From Mycoplana rhizolycopersici (GTDB lineage Bacteria > Pseudomonadota > Alphaproteobacteria > Rhizobiales > Rhizobiaceae): 64,000 nt of DNA. Made by a program: the position numbers and the translations under genes. This document shows, in pieces, positions 26,806 to 37,016 of the stretch (position 1 is its first letter; every line of letters begins with the position of its first letter). The notes below the pieces were generated by a model, which was given only the letters and a program-made list of their open reading frames with translations, made no database searches and had not been told where the DNA came from. The stretch is taken from NCBI RefSeq assembly GCF_013378445.1, contig NZ_JABXYK010000019.1, forward strand, positions 22,369 through 86,368, written 5' to 3'.

Positions 26806-27171
26806 ATGACTGAACTTCTTGGCTCCTACATTCCGATCGCCATCTTCATTGGCATCGCGCTCGTGATCGGCATCGCGCTTCTGATCGCGCCGTTTGCCGT
26901 GGCCTACAAGGCGCCCGATTCGGAAAAACTTTCTGCCTATGAATGCGGCTTCAATGCGTTCGACGATGCGCGCATGAAGTTCGACATCCGTTTCTACCTG
27001 GTGTCGATCCTCTTCATTATCTTCGATCTCGAGGTGGCGTTCCTGTTCCCCTGGGCGGTTTCGTTCCATCAGCTGGGCTGGTTCGGTTTCTGGTCGATGA
27101 TGGCATTCCTGTTCGTGCTCACCATCGGCTTCATCTATGAATGGAAGAAGGGAGCGCTGGAATGGAACTGA
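26806..27171 (+). CDS. nuoA: NADH-quinone oxidoreductase subunit A
   Basis: A 121-residue membrane subunit of complex I, with the start at 26806 ([14 protein letters not shown]) after AGGACGG; the in-frame extension back to 26641 is not family-like. It has three transmembrane helices ([57 protein letters not shown]) and the conserved loop [20 protein letters not shown], which helps form the quinone-site entrance. It is the first gene of the nuo operon, and its last 10 bases overlap nuoB. Confidence 0.97.
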   Translation: MTELLGSYIPIAIFIGIALVIGIALLIAPFAVAYKAPDSEKLSAYECGFNAFDDARMKFDIRFYLVSILFIIFDLEVAFLFPWAVSFHQLGWFGFWSMMAFLFVLTIGFIYEWKKGALEWN

Positions 27172-27740
27172 CATCCGGCACCACGCTCGTGGCCCCGAAG
27201 GCAAAGGGCATCATCGATCCCGCGACCGGCAAGCCGGTCGGCAGCGACGACGCCTTTTTCGGCGAGATCAACAACGAGCTGGCCGACAAGGGCTTTCTCG
27301 TCACCTCGACCGACGAGCTTATCAACTGGGCGCGTACCGGCTCCCTGATGTGGATGACCTTCGGTCTCGCCTGCTGTGCGGTCGAGATGATGCAGCTTTC
27401 GATGCCGCGCTATGACGTCGAGCGCTTCGGTTTCGCGCCGCGCGCCTCACCGCGCCAGTCGGACGTGATGATCGTCGCCGGCACGCTGACCAACAAGATG
27501 GCGCCCGCTCTGCGCAAGGTCTACGACCAGATGCCCGAGCCGCGCTACGTCATCTCGATGGGCTCCTGCGCGAACGGCGGCGGCTACTATCACTATTCCT
27601 ATTCGGTGGTGCGCGGCTGCGATCGCGTGGTGCCGGTCGACATCTATGTGCCGGGCTGTCCTCCCACGGCAGAAGCGCTCCTATACGGCGTGCTTCTGCT
27701 GCAGAAGAAAATCCGCCGCACCGGCACGATCGAGCGTTAA
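27162..27740 (+). CDS. nuoB: NADH-quinone oxidoreductase subunit B
   Basis: A 192-residue peripheral-arm subunit carrying the terminal 4Fe-4S cluster N2, which passes electrons to ubiquinone. The start at 27162 ([10 protein letters not shown]) has a GGGAG site and overlaps nuoA by 10 bases. Cluster ligands are visible: the adjacent cysteines in LACCAVEMM, then [12 protein letters not shown] and YVPGCPP. The N-terminal 35 residues are a variable extension typical of alphaproteobacterial and mitochondrial (PSST) homologues. Confidence 0.98.
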   Translation: MELTSGTTLVAPKAKGIIDPATGKPVGSDDAFFGEINNELADKGFLVTSTDELINWARTGSLMWMTFGLACCAVEMMQLSMPRYDVERFGFAPRASPRQSDVMIVAGTLTNKMAPALRKVYDQMPEPRYVISMGSCANGGGYYHYSYSVVRGCDRVVPVDIYVPGCPPTAEALLYGVLLLQKKIRRTGTIER

Positions 27741-27758
27741 GGGCAGGGGACGTATATC

Positions 27759-28364
27759 ATGAGCGAGGCCCTCCAGGAGCTTGCTTCCTATCTCGGCGAA
27801 GTGCGCGGAAACCTGATTTCCGAGGCGACGCTTGCCTATGGCGAGCTGAACGTGACGACGACGAACGAAAATGTCATCGCGCTTCTGACGTTCCTGCGTG
27901 ACGACGTGGAGTGCCGTTTCGTCAACCTGATCGACGTGTGTGGTGTGGACTGGCCGGCGCGCGAGGCGCGTTTCGATGTGGTCTATCACCTGCTTTCGCC
28001 GCAGCAGAACCTTCGCATCCGTGTCAAGGTCGCGACCTCGGAGTTCGAGCCCGTGCCGTCTGCGTGCGGCGTCTATCCGGGTGCCGACTGGTTCGAGCGC
28101 GAGGCCTACGACATGTATGGCATCCTGTTCACCGGTCATCCGGACCTTCGCCGCATCCTGACGGATTACGGCTTCGAGGGCTATCCGCTGCGCAAGGACT
28201 TCCCGACGACGGGCTTCGTCGAGGTTCGCTATGACGACGAAGTCAAGCGCGTCGTGTATGAACCGGTCCAGTTGAGGCAGGAATTCCGCAACTTCGACTT
28301 CCTCTCTCCCTGGGAAGGTACGGACTACGTGCTGCCGGGCGACGAGAAGGCGAAGACGAACTGA
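27759..28364 (+). CDS. nuoC: NADH-quinone oxidoreductase subunit C
   Basis: A 201-residue subunit of the hydrophilic arm, the 30-kDa (NDUFS3) homologue, separate from NuoD as in mitochondria rather than fused as in Escherichia coli. Family signatures: [31 protein letters not shown] and the C-terminal [22 protein letters not shown] and [10 protein letters not shown]. It binds no cofactor but scaffolds NuoD and NuoB. It begins 18 bases after nuoB, behind GGGGACG. Confidence 0.98.
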   Translation: MSEALQELASYLGEVRGNLISEATLAYGELNVTTTNENVIALLTFLRDDVECRFVNLIDVCGVDWPAREARFDVVYHLLSPQQNLRIRVKVATSEFEPVPSACGVYPGADWFEREAYDMYGILFTGHPDLRRILTDYGFEGYPLRKDFPTTGFVEVRYDDEVKRVVYEPVQLRQEFRNFDFLSPWEGTDYVLPGDEKAKTN

Positions 28365-28412
28365 TTTTGGGGTGTGCATCTCAAAGGTGCGGCATCCATT
28401 GGAGCAAGCGGC

Positions 28413-29603
28413 ATGACGGAACACAACGTCCGCAACTTTAACATCAACTTCGGTCCGCAACACCCTGCGGCGCACGGGGTTTTGCGTCTCGTCCTCGAGC
28501 TGGACGGCGAGATCGTCGAGCGCGTGGACCCGCATATCGGCCTGCTGCATCGCGGCACCGAGAAGCTGATCGAGACGAAGACCTACCTGCAGGCAGTGCC
28601 CTACTTCGACCGCCTCGACTACGTGGCGCCGATGAACCAGGAGCATGCGTTTGCCCTGGCCGTCGAAAAGTTGCTGGGCACCGAGGTGCCGATCCGCGGT
28701 CAGTTGATCCGCGTTCTCTATTCGGAAATCGGCCGTATCCTGTCGCATCTTCTGAACGTCACCACCCAGGCCATGGACGTCGGCGCACTGACGCCGCCGC
28801 TGTGGGGCTTCGAAGAGCGCGAGAAGCTGATGGTGTTTTATGAGCGTGCGTGCGGCTCGCGCATGCACGCTGCCTATATTCGTCCCGGTGGCGTCCACCA
28901 GGATCTTCCCGACCAGCTGGTGGAAGATATCGGCAAGTGGATCGATCCGTTCCTGAAGACGCTCGACGACATCGACGAGCTTCTGACCGGCAACCGTATC
29001 TTCAAGCAGCGAAACGTCGATATCGGCGTGGTCAAGCTGGAAGACGCCTGGGCCTGGGGCTTTTCGGGCGTGATGGTGCGCGGTTCGGGTGCAGCATGGG
29101 ACCTGCGCCGCTCGCAGCCCTACGAATGCTATTCGGACCTCGAATTCGACATCCCGATCGGCAAGAACGGCGATTGCTACGACCGATACCTGATCCGCAT
29201 GATCGAGATGCGCGAGTCGGCGAAGATCATGCGTCAGTGCGTCGATCGGCTTCTCGGCGATGCGAAGGTCGGTCCTGTCTCCTCGCTGGACGGCAAGGTC
29301 GTGCCGCCGAAGCGCGGCCAGATGAAGCGCTCGATGGAAGCGCTGATCCATCACTTCAAGCTCTACACCGAAGGCTACCATGTGCCGGCAGGCGAAGTTT
29401 ACGCCGCCGTCGAGGCGCCCAAGGGCGAGTTCGGCGTCTATCTGGTCGCCGACGGTACCAACAAGCCGTATCGCTGCAAGATCCGCGCTCCCGGTTATGC
29501 GCATCTGCAGGCGATGGATTTCCTCTGTCGGGGACACCAGCTTGCCGACGTTTCGGCCGTGCTGGGCTCGCTCGACATCGTTTTCGGTGAGGTGGATCGC
29601 TGA
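28413..29603 (+). CDS. nuoD: NADH-quinone oxidoreductase subunit D
   Basis: A 396-residue 49-kDa (NDUFS2) homologue forming much of the quinone-binding cavity. The start at 28413 ([18 protein letters not shown]) has GGAG 8 bases upstream. Motifs include [14 protein letters not shown] with the quinone-contacting histidine, RGTEKLIE, and [17 protein letters not shown] with the tyrosine region. The C-terminal [13 protein letters not shown] and [13 protein letters not shown] complete the domain. The TGA stop overlaps the ATG of the next gene by one base, indicating translational coupling to the small exported protein. Confidence 0.98.
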   Translation: MTEHNVRNFNINFGPQHPAAHGVLRLVLELDGEIVERVDPHIGLLHRGTEKLIETKTYLQAVPYFDRLDYVAPMNQEHAFALAVEKLLGTEVPIRGQLIRVLYSEIGRILSHLLNVTTQAMDVGALTPPLWGFEEREKLMVFYERACGSRMHAAYIRPGGVHQDLPDQLVEDIGKWIDPFLKTLDDIDELLTGNRIFKQRNVDIGVVKLEDAWAWGFSGVMVRGSGAAWDLRRSQPYECYSDLEFDIPIGKNGDCYDRYLIRMIEMRESAKIMRQCVDRLLGDAKVGPVSSLDGKVVPPKRGQMKRSMEALIHHFKLYTEGYHVPAGEVYAAVEAPKGEFGVYLVADGTNKPYRCKIRAPGYAHLQAMDFLCRGHQLADVSAVLGSLDIVFGEVDR

Positions 29604-29857
29604 TGCTTCGACTGAGCTTCGCCCTTGCCGCACTGATCGCCTCGACTGGCATCGCCAATGCCCAGGACGCCGAAGCCGGCGGAGAGGGTGGGGCGACCCA
29701 GTCGACGATGGCCCGGCTTCTCGCCGATGGCTACGAGATCAAGGGCACCGCTCAGGCCAGCAGCCGCTACATCGTGTTCATGCAGAAAGACAAGACGGCC
29801 TATGCCTGTCAGTTCGTCACCGTGACGACGACGCGCTGCGGCCTGATCACTGAATAA
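29603..29857 (+). CDS. Small exported protein between nuoD and nuoE
   Basis: An 84-residue protein whose ATG shares a base with the nuoD stop (TGATG). Residues 1-20 form a Sec signal peptide (LSFALAALIASTGIANA), giving a mature protein of about 64 residues with two cysteines (YACQF and TRCGL) spaced for a disulfide. The middle reads ARLLADGYEIKGTA and YIVFMQKDKTAYAC, a short alpha-beta pattern seen in several small rhizobial periplasmic proteins. It is not a recognised complex I subunit. Its place inside the operon and its coupling suggest co-production with complex I; function is unknown. Confidence 0.75.
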   Translation: MLRLSFALAALIASTGIANAQDAEAGGEGGATQSTMARLLADGYEIKGTAQASSRYIVFMQKDKTAYACQFVTVTTTRCGLITE

Positions 29858-29868
29858 GGCGCCAAAGA

Positions 29869-30969
29869 ATGTCCGTTCGTCGATTGGCCGATGAGGCCGT
29901 GCAGCCCGCAAGCTTCGCCTTCTCCGAGGAGAATGCGGTCTGGGCTCAGGCAACGATCAACAAGTATCCGAAAGGTCGCGAGCAATCCGCCGTGATCCCG
30001 CTTCTCATGCGGGCGCAGGAGCAGGACGGCTGGGTCACCAAGGCCGCGATCGAGAAGATCGCGCAGATGCTTGGCATGGCCTATATCCGCGTGCTCGAAG
30101 TGGCGACCTTCTACACCCAGTTCCAGCTGAAGCCGGTCGGAACGCGCGCCCATGTGCAGGTCTGTGGGACCACGCCCTGCATGCTGCGTGGCGCCGAGGA
30201 CCTCATCAACATCTGTAAGCACAAGATCCATCCCGAGCCGTTCCACACCAATGATGGTGGCACGTTGTCCTGGGAAGAAGTCGAGTGCCAGGGCGCCTGC
30301 GTGAATGCGCCGATGGTGATGATCTTCAAGGACAGCTACGAGGATCTGACGCCAGAACGGCTTGAGGAGATCATCGACCAGTTCGAGGCCGGCCATGGCG
30401 CCGACGTCAAGCCCGGGCCGCAGGTCGATCGCATCTTCTCCGCGCCCGCAGGCGGCCTGACGTCCCTCAGCGAGCCGGATGCGGCCGTAAAGAAGCCGTC
30501 TGCCCCGCGTGCCAGGAAGAGCGCCGAGGAAGCCGTCAGCGTTCCGCCGTCGAACGCCGCGCGCGCCAGGACCGATGCCGAGGAAACCGATCCGTCGCTG
30601 AAGACGCCGGCGACCGCCAAGGCTGAAGCGGCAGAAAATGCCAGGGTCAAGGGCGACACGCGCGCCGAGGGCGGCAAGCCGTCGCTTGACGACAAGAACC
30701 GTCCCGCCGGCGTTGCCAAGCCCGATGCTCCGGACGACCTGACGCTGATTTCGGGCGTCGGTCCCAAGATCGCCGGGACGCTCAACGATCTTGGCATCTT
30801 CACCTATACGCAGGTCGCTTCGTGGAAGAAGGCCGAGCGCGAATGGGTGGACGGTTATCTGAATTTCAAGGGCCGCATCGAGCGCGACGACTGGGTCAAG
30901 CAGGCCAAGGCGCTCGCAAAGGGCGGCGAAGCGGAATATATCCGCGTCTTCGGCAAGAAGCCGCGGTAA
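29869..30969 (+). CDS. nuoE: NADH-quinone oxidoreductase subunit E with C-terminal H3TH-like extension
   Basis: A 366-residue protein, roughly twice the usual NuoE length. Residues 1-190 are the 24-kDa (NDUFV2) thioredoxin-like subunit binding the 2Fe-2S cluster N1a, with ligands C99, C104, C140 and C144 (VCGTTPCM and ECQGACVNAP). A lysine/alanine/glutamate-rich, probably disordered linker spans about 200-285. Residues about 289-345 (LTLISGVGPKIAGTLNDLGI, VASWKKAER, DDWVKQAKALA) match the helix-hairpin-helix or H3TH-like domain annotated as COG3743 in many alphaproteobacteria. NuoE forms the NADH-dehydrogenase module with NuoF. The extension is not needed for the known electron path, and its role is unknown. 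Confidence 0.95.
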   Translation: MSVRRLADEAVQPASFAFSEENAVWAQATINKYPKGREQSAVIPLLMRAQEQDGWVTKAAIEKIAQMLGMAYIRVLEVATFYTQFQLKPVGTRAHVQVCGTTPCMLRGAEDLINICKHKIHPEPFHTNDGGTLSWEEVECQGACVNAPMVMIFKDSYEDLTPERLEEIIDQFEAGHGADVKPGPQVDRIFSAPAGGLTSLSEPDAAVKKPSAPRARKSAEEAVSVPPSNAARARTDAEETDPSLKTPATAKAEAAENARVKGDTRAEGGKPSLDDKNRPAGVAKPDAPDDLTLISGVGPKIAGTLNDLGIFTYTQVASWKKAEREWVDGYLNFKGRIERDDWVKQAKALAKGGEAEYIRVFGKKPR

Positions 30970-30980
30970 AGAGGTGAAAC

Positions 30981-32285
30981 ATGCTTAGAGACCAGGATCG
31001 CATCTTCACCAACATCTACGGCCTGAAGGACAAATCCCTGAAGGGGGCGATGGCGCGTGGCCACTGGGATGGTACCAAGCAGCTTCTTGAAAAGGGGCGC
31101 GACTGGATCATCAACGAGGTCAAGGCTTCCGGCCTGCGCGGCCGTGGCGGCGCCGGCTTCCCGACCGGCCTGAAGTGGTCCTTCATGCCTAAGGAAAGCG
31201 ACGGCCGCCCGCACTATCTCGTCGTCAATGCCGACGAATCCGAGCCCGGTACCTGCAAGGACCGCGATATCATGCGCCACGATCCGCATACGCTGATCGA
31301 GGGTTGCGTGATCGCTTCCTTCGCCATGGGCGCGCACCATGCCTTCATCTACGTACGCGGCGAGTTCATGCGCGAGCGTGAGGCGCTGCAGGCGGCGATC
31401 GACGAGTGCTATGATTATGGCCTGCTCGGCAAGAACAACAAGCTCGGCTACGACATCGACATCGTCGTTCATCATGGCGCCGGCGCCTATATCTGTGGCG
31501 AAGAGACCGCGCTCCTGGAAAGCCTTGAAGGCAAGAAGGGCCAGCCGCGCCTGAAGCCGCCGTTCCCGGCCAACATGGGGCTCTACGGCTGCCCGACGAC
31601 GGTCAACAACGTCGAGTCCATCGCCGTCACGCCGACGATCCTGCGTCGTGGCGCCAGCTGGTACACGAGCTTCGGCCGCCCGAACAACCACGGCACCAAG
31701 CTTTACTCGATCTCCGGCCACGTCAACCGTCCCTGCACGGTCGAGGATGCCATGTCGATCACCTTCCAGGAACTGATCGAGACCCATTGCGGTGGCATCC
31801 GCGGCGGTTGGGATAATCTTCTCGCCGTCATTCCCGGTGGCTCCTCCGTTCCCTGCGTGCCCGGCGCGCAGATGAAGGACGCGATCATGGACTATGACGG
31901 CCTGCGCGAGCTGGGCTCCGGCCTCGGCACCGCTGCCGTCATCGTCATGGACAAGTCGACCGACATCGTGAAGGCGATCTGGCGGCTGGCTGCCTTCTAC
32001 AAGCACGAGAGCTGCGGCCAGTGCACGCCGTGCCGTGAGGGCACCGGCTGGATGATGCGCGTCATGGAGCGCATGGTGAAGGGCAATGCGCAGAAGCGCG
32101 AGATCGACATGCTGTTCGACGTCAGCAAGCAGATCGAGGGCCACACCATCTGCGCGCTCGGTGATGCGGCCGCCTGGCCGATCCAGGGCCTGATCCGCCA
32201 TTTCCGCCCCGAGATGGAAAAGCGGATCGACCAGTACACCCACAAAGCCATGGCGCATGGCGCCGTGCTCGAGGCAGCGGAGTAA
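30981..32285 (+). CDS. nuoF: NADH-quinone oxidoreductase subunit F
   Basis: A 434-residue 51-kDa (NDUFV1) homologue that binds NADH and FMN and holds 4Fe-4S cluster N3. Motifs: the nucleotide loop [33 protein letters not shown] for [22 protein letters not shown], and the C-terminal cluster motif [14 protein letters not shown] with a fourth cysteine in [13 protein letters not shown]. The start at 30981 follows GAGGTG. Length and motif order are canonical. Confidence 0.98.
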   Translation: MLRDQDRIFTNIYGLKDKSLKGAMARGHWDGTKQLLEKGRDWIINEVKASGLRGRGGAGFPTGLKWSFMPKESDGRPHYLVVNADESEPGTCKDRDIMRHDPHTLIEGCVIASFAMGAHHAFIYVRGEFMREREALQAAIDECYDYGLLGKNNKLGYDIDIVVHHGAGAYICGEETALLESLEGKKGQPRLKPPFPANMGLYGCPTTVNNVESIAVTPTILRRGASWYTSFGRPNNHGTKLYSISGHVNRPCTVEDAMSITFQELIETHCGGIRGGWDNLLAVIPGGSSVPCVPGAQMKDAIMDYDGLRELGSGLGTAAVIVMDKSTDIVKAIWRLAAFYKHESCGQCTPCREGTGWMMRVMERMVKGNAQKREIDMLFDVSKQIEGHTICALGDAAAWPIQGLIRHFRPEMEKRIDQYTHKAMAHGAVLEAAE

Positions 32286-32289
32286 GGCG

Positions 32290-33072
32290 ATGACAAAGCC
32301 GGCAGGACAGGAAGCAGAAGCAACCCAGTTCCCGCCGGCGACAGCGGAGAGCGACGATCCGTTCGGCTTGTCGCCCTGGTTGAAGGAAATGCCGTCGATG
32401 GCGATCCCGCCGCTGATGGCGCACCCGATGGCGGCGATGGCTGCCGCAACCGCGATCGGTTTCGGCATGACCAGCCATCTGGCCGGGATCATGATGGGAG
32501 CGATGCAGTCAAGCGCGGAGCGCGCCAGGGCCCTGCTCGACGAGGCGGCTGGGATCGAGGCGGAGGCGCTGAAGGCTCGGAGCGAGGCTACGCCGGCAAA
32601 GATGCCGGATACGCACGGGGCAGGAGACGCAGGCATCGCGTCCGCGCCGCCGAAGCCGGACGCCAAGGCGCGACGTGCCAGCTCGGCGGGCCGGTCGGCG
32701 ACTGCGGTGAAGGTGAAAAAGCCCGCGACGCCGGCAGAGCCGGTGAAGACGGGAATTGCGGCGGGCAAGGTGAAGGCGAAAGCCGGCCCGGTCGCCGCGA
32801 AGACGAAGGCGCCGGCAACGGTTCGGAAAGGTTCCGGGCCTAATGCGGGCGGGAAGAATGCGGGCAAGGGCGATGACCTGAAGATGATTTCGGGCATCGG
32901 GCCGAAGCTGGAACAGGTGCTGAACGGCAAGGGGATTTTCCGCTTTTCCGATATTGCGCATTGGTCCGGCGCCGACGTGGAGAAGATCGAAGCCGAACTC
33001 GGCCTCGACGGGCGGATTGCCCGCGATGGCTGGGTGGAGCAGGCGAAGGCGCTGGCAAGCGCGAAGGGCTGA
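32290..33072 (+). CDS. Complex I operon protein with H3TH-like C-terminal domain
   Basis: A 260-residue protein between nuoF and nuoG, with its ATG 4 bases after the nuoF stop behind AAGG. Residues about 37-66 are an alanine/methionine-rich hydrophobic stretch (AIPPLMAHPMAAMAAATAIG), possibly one membrane helix or an amphipathic anchor. A lysine/alanine/proline-rich linker of about 100 residues follows. Residues about 196-258 (LKMISGIGPKLEQVLNGKGI, DIAHWSGADVEKIEAEL, RDGWVEQAKALAS) are a paralogue of the NuoE extension. It is not a classical complex I subunit. It could be an accessory or assembly factor, but that rests only on position and the shared domain. Confidence 0.75.
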   Translation: MTKPAGQEAEATQFPPATAESDDPFGLSPWLKEMPSMAIPPLMAHPMAAMAAATAIGFGMTSHLAGIMMGAMQSSAERARALLDEAAGIEAEALKARSEATPAKMPDTHGAGDAGIASAPPKPDAKARRASSAGRSATAVKVKKPATPAEPVKTGIAAGKVKAKAGPVAAKTKAPATVRKGSGPNAGGKNAGKGDDLKMISGIGPKLEQVLNGKGIFRFSDIAHWSGADVEKIEAELGLDGRIARDGWVEQAKALASAKG

Positions 33073-33197
33073 AGGCCCGGAGCGTACCGGCGGACGAAAC
33101 GGACTGACGCGGACGGGAAGCGGGCTAGCCGCTACCGGCCGCGAGTGACATGGCGCTGGCACGGCGGAAGCGGTGCATCGGAAGCGGGAAGACGGAT

Positions 33198-35276
33198 ATG
33201 GCAAAACTGAAAGTCGACGGAAAAGAGATCGAGGTTCCGGATCATTTCACGCTGTTGCAGGCGTGCGAGGAGGCCGGCGCCGAAGTTCCGCGCTTCTGTT
33301 TCCACGAGCGGCTGTCGGTTGCCGGCAACTGCCGCATGTGCCTGGTCGAAGTGAAGGGCGGCCCGCCGAAGCCGGCGGCCTCCTGCGCCATGGGCGTTCG
33401 CGACCTGCGTCCCGGACCGAACGGCGAGCCGCCGGAAGTCTTCACCACCACGCCGATGGTCAAGAAGGCCCGTGAAGGCGTGATGGAATTCCTGCTGATC
33501 AACCATCCGCTGGACTGCCCCATCTGCGACCAGGGCGGCGAATGCGACCTGCAGGACCAGGCGATGGCTTTCGGCATCGACAGTTCGCGCTATCAGGAAA
33601 ACAAGCGCGCCGTCGAGGACAAGTATATCGGCCCGCTCGTCAAGACGATCATGAACCGCTGCATCCACTGCACGCGCTGCGTCCGCTTTACCACCGAGGT
33701 GGCCGGCATCAGCGAACTCGGCCTGATCGGTCGCGGCGAGGATGCGGAAATCACCACCTATCTCGAGCAGGCGATGACTTCGGAGCTGCAGGGCAACGTC
33801 GTCGACCTGTGCCCCGTCGGCGCGCTGACTTCCAAGCCCTTCGCCTTCACCGCCCGTCCATGGGAACTGAACAAGACCGAATCGATCGACGTCATGGACG
33901 CCGTCGGCTCGGCGATCCGCGTCGATACCCGCGGCCGCGAAGTGATGCGCGTGCTGCCGCGCGTCAATGAAGAGATCAACGAGGAGTGGATCTCCGACAA
34001 GACCCGCTACATCTGGGACGGGTTGAAGACCCAGCGCCTCGACCGCCCCTACGTCCGCAAGGACGGCCGTTTGCAGCCGGCAAGCTGGGCCGAGGCTTTT
34101 GGCGCCATCAAGGCTGCCGTTGCCGGCAAGCCGGGCGACCGGATCGGCGCGATTGCGGGCGATCTCGCTTCGGTCGAGGAAATGTACGCCCTGCGCGAAT
34201 TGATGTCGGCGCTGGGCTCCGCCAACATCGATTGCCGGCAGGATGGCACGGCGCTGCATCCATCGTTCGGCCGCGCGAGCTATCTCTTCAATCCGACCAT
34301 CGTCGGCATCGAGCAGGCTGACGCCCTTCTCATCGTCGGTGCGAATCCGCGCGTCGAGGCCGCGGTGCTGAACGCCCGCATCCGCAAGCGCTGGCGCATG
34401 GACGGCTTCCCGATCGGCTTGATCGGCGAACAAGCGGAACTGCGTTACGGCTACGAATACCTCGGCGCGGGTCCGGATTCTCTGGCCGAGCTCGTTGCCG
34501 GCAACGGCAAGTTCGCCGAGACGCTGAAGAACGCCAAGAACCCGATGATCATCGTCGGCCAGGGCGCTCTGGCGCGCGAAGACGGCCTTGCCGTTCTGGC
34601 AAATGTCGTGAAGCTGGCCGAAGCTGTCGGTGCGATCGGCGCCGATTGGAACGGTCTCGGCATCCTGCATACGGCTGCCGCACGCGTCGGCGGGCTCGAC
34701 CTCGGCTTCGTTCCGGGCGAGGGCGGCAAGACGGCAGCCGAAATGCTGACCGGTACCGACGTCCTCTTCCTGCTTGGTGCTGACGAGATGGACTTCGCCA
34801 ACAAGTCGGCCTTCACCGTCTATATCGGCTCACACGGCGACAACGCGGCGCATCTCGCCGACGTGATCCTACCGGGCGCGACCTACACTGAAAAATCCGG
34901 CACCTGGGTCAACACGGAAGGCCGGGTCCAGCAGGGCAACCGTGCCGGTTTCGCGCCGGGCGAAGCCCGTGAAGACTGGGCCATCCTTCGCGCCCTTTCC
35001 GACGTGCTCGGCAAGAAGCTGCCGTTTGATTCGCTGGCCCAGCTTCGTTCGAGGCTCTATGCGGCGCACCCCCATTTTGCAGGCGTGGACGAGATCGCCC
35101 CCGCCGACAGCGCCGAACTGGCCGCTCTTTCGAAAAAAGGCGGGAAGATGACGAAATCCGGGTTTGCGTCTCCCGTCAAAGACTTCTATTTGACGAACCC
35201 GATAGCGCGTGCCTCCGCGGTCATGGCCGAGTGCTCGGCACTCGCCCGCAACAACTTCAAAGCCGCAGCGGAATAA
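33198..35276 (+). CDS. nuoG: NADH-quinone oxidoreductase subunit G
   Basis: A 692-residue 75-kDa (NDUFS1) homologue, the largest peripheral subunit. The start at 33198 ([13 protein letters not shown]) is chosen because the 2Fe-2S ferredoxin domain begins there; an in-frame start 16 codons earlier adds unrelated residues. Cluster motifs in order: [19 protein letters not shown] (N1b), [14 protein letters not shown] (N5 region) and [16 protein letters not shown] (N4). The rest is a molybdopterin-oxidoreductase-like domain with no cofactor in complex I. The length is close to mitochondrial and Paracoccus homologues and shorter than the roughly 900-residue enterobacterial form. Confidence 0.97.
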   Translation: MAKLKVDGKEIEVPDHFTLLQACEEAGAEVPRFCFHERLSVAGNCRMCLVEVKGGPPKPAASCAMGVRDLRPGPNGEPPEVFTTTPMVKKAREGVMEFLLINHPLDCPICDQGGECDLQDQAMAFGIDSSRYQENKRAVEDKYIGPLVKTIMNRCIHCTRCVRFTTEVAGISELGLIGRGEDAEITTYLEQAMTSELQGNVVDLCPVGALTSKPFAFTARPWELNKTESIDVMDAVGSAIRVDTRGREVMRVLPRVNEEINEEWISDKTRYIWDGLKTQRLDRPYVRKDGRLQPASWAEAFGAIKAAVAGKPGDRIGAIAGDLASVEEMYALRELMSALGSANIDCRQDGTALHPSFGRASYLFNPTIVGIEQADALLIVGANPRVEAAVLNARIRKRWRMDGFPIGLIGEQAELRYGYEYLGAGPDSLAELVAGNGKFAETLKNAKNPMIIVGQGALAREDGLAVLANVVKLAEAVGAIGADWNGLGILHTAAARVGGLDLGFVPGEGGKTAAEMLTGTDVLFLLGADEMDFANKSAFTVYIGSHGDNAAHLADVILPGATYTEKSGTWVNTEGRVQQGNRAGFAPGEAREDWAILRALSDVLGKKLPFDSLAQLRSRLYAAHPHFAGVDEIAPADSAELAALSKKGGKMTKSGFASPVKDFYLTNPIARASAVMAECSALARNNFKAAAE

Positions 35277-35295
35277 GCGCGAGGGAATAAGCATT

Positions 35296-36342
35296 ATGGA
35301 CGCTTTTGTTTCGAGCTACGTATGGCCTGCGGTCATCATGATCGGCCAGTCTCTGCTGCTGCTGGTCGCGCTGCTCCTTTTCATCGCCTATATCCTGCTG
35401 GCTGACCGCAAGATCTGGGCGGCCGTGCAGTTGCGTCGCGGTCCGAACGTCGTCGGTCCGTGGGGGCTGTTCCAGTCTTTTGCCGACCTTTTGAAGTTCG
35501 TGTTCAAGGAGCCGGTCATTCCGGCCACCGCCAACAAGGCGATCTTCCTTTTGGCGCCGCTCGTTTCGGTGACGCTGGCGCTGGCCACCTGGGCGGTCAT
35601 CCCGCTCAATGAGAACTGGGTCATCGCCAACATCAACGTCGGCATTCTCTACGTCTTCGCCATCTCCTCGCTCGAGGTCTACGGCATCATCATGGGCGGT
35701 TGGGCGTCGAACTCGAAGTACCCGTTCCTGGGTGCCCTGCGTTCGGCAGCGCAAATGGTCTCCTATGAAGTCTCCATCGGCTTCGTGATCGTCACCGTTC
35801 TGCTGACGGTCGGTTCGCTGAACCTGACCGACATCGTCAACGCTCAGCGTGACGGACTGGGCACGATGATCGGCCTGCCGGGCTCGTTCCTGGACTGGAA
35901 CTGGCTGGCGCTGTTCCCGATGTTCGTGATCTTCTTCATCTCCGCGCTTGCCGAGACGAATCGCCCGCCCTTCGACCTTCCGGAGGCTGAATCCGAACTC
36001 GTCGCCGGCTTCATGGTGGAATACGGTTCCACGCCGTACATGATGTTCATGCTCGGCGAATATGCCGCCATCTGCCTGATGTGCGCGCTGACGACGATCC
36101 TCTTCCTCGGCGGCTGGCTGCCTCCGGTCGACGTGTGGTTCCTCAACTGGGTGCCGGGCATCGTCTGGTTCGCCCTGAAGGCCTGCCTCGTGTTCTTCAT
36201 GTTCGCGATGGTCAAGGCATTCGTGCCGCGCTACCGCTACGACCAGCTGATGCGTCTCGGCTGGAAGGTCTTCCTTCCGTTGTCGCTCGCCATGGTCGTC
36301 ATCGTTGCATTCGTGCTGAAGCTCACCGGTTGGGGCGCCTGA
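35296..36342 (+). CDS. nuoH: NADH-quinone oxidoreductase subunit H
   Basis: A 348-residue membrane subunit (ND1 homologue) at the junction with the hydrophilic arm, forming the quinone channel entrance. The start at 35296 ([13 protein letters not shown]) follows GAGGGAATAAG. Conserved signatures: [22 protein letters not shown] in the first loop, [26 protein letters not shown], and [21 protein letters not shown] with the charged residues of the E-channel. About eight transmembrane helices are visible. Confidence 0.98.
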   Translation: MDAFVSSYVWPAVIMIGQSLLLLVALLLFIAYILLADRKIWAAVQLRRGPNVVGPWGLFQSFADLLKFVFKEPVIPATANKAIFLLAPLVSVTLALATWAVIPLNENWVIANINVGILYVFAISSLEVYGIIMGGWASNSKYPFLGALRSAAQMVSYEVSIGFVIVTVLLTVGSLNLTDIVNAQRDGLGTMIGLPGSFLDWNWLALFPMFVIFFISALAETNRPPFDLPEAESELVAGFMVEYGSTPYMMFMLGEYAAICLMCALTTILFLGGWLPPVDVWFLNWVPGIVWFALKACLVFFMFAMVKAFVPRYRYDQLMRLGWKVFLPLSLAMVVIVAFVLKLTGWGA

Positions 36343-36379
36343 TGGCGGCCGGTCGTTTCAGCAGCATTGGAGCTCAGTA

Positions 36380-36871
36380 ATGGCTAGTCTTTCGCAAGCC
36401 GTAAATTCGCTGTTCCTGAAGGAGTTCGTCGGCGCTTTCTTCCTGTCGATGCGCTATTTCTTCCGGCCGAAGGCGACGTTGAACTATCCCTTCGAAAAGG
36501 GACCGGTAAGCCCGCGCTTCCGCGGCGAGCATGCGCTGCGCCGCTATCCGAACGGCGAGGAACGCTGCATCGCCTGCAAGCTGTGTGAGGCGATCTGTCC
36601 GGCTCAGGCCATCACGATCGAGGCGGGACCGCGCCGCAACGACGGCACGCGCCGCACGGTGCGCTACGACATCGACATGGTGAAGTGCATCTATTGCGGC
36701 TTCTGCCAGGAGGCCTGCCCGGTCGATGCCATCGTCGAGGGGCCGAATTTCGAGTTCGCCACGGAGACCCGTGAGGAGCTCTATTACGACAAGCAGAAGC
36801 TTCTCGAGAACGGCGATCGCTGGGAGCGGGAAATCGCCCGCAACATCGCAATGGATTCGCCCTACCGCTGA
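36380..36871 (+). CDS. nuoI: NADH-quinone oxidoreductase subunit I
   Basis: A 163-residue TYKY (NDUFS8) homologue that carries two 4Fe-4S clusters, N6a and N6b. Both eight-iron ferredoxin motifs are intact: C63-I-A-C66-K-L-C69-E-A-I-C73-P and C103-I-Y-C106-G-F-C109-Q-E-A-C113-P. The N-terminal 45 residues ([21 protein letters not shown]) hold the amphipathic anchor to the membrane arm. A GGAG site precedes the ATG at 36380. A 145-base gap with no recognisable element follows before nuoJ. Confidence 0.98.
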   Translation: MASLSQAVNSLFLKEFVGAFFLSMRYFFRPKATLNYPFEKGPVSPRFRGEHALRRYPNGEERCIACKLCEAICPAQAITIEAGPRRNDGTRRTVRYDIDMVKCIYCGFCQEACPVDAIVEGPNFEFATETREELYYDKQKLLENGDRWEREIARNIAMDSPYR

Positions 36872-37016
36872 GACGCGGTCGGGAAGGGGACTGCCGCCCT
36901 GACGGGCGACGGGCATCAATACTGGACAAGTGCTTGGTGGCGACGGGCCGCCAAGCTTCGACGGAGAAGGGCGGCCTTGGCGCGGTTCTTTCCGGGGAAG
37001 ACGAAAAGGCACCAAA

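Noticed and set aside
27681..32930. Long minus-strand frames opposite nuoC-nuoF and the extra operon gene
   Set aside because: They are antisense to conserved subunits with clear cofactor motifs and show no protein features of their own.
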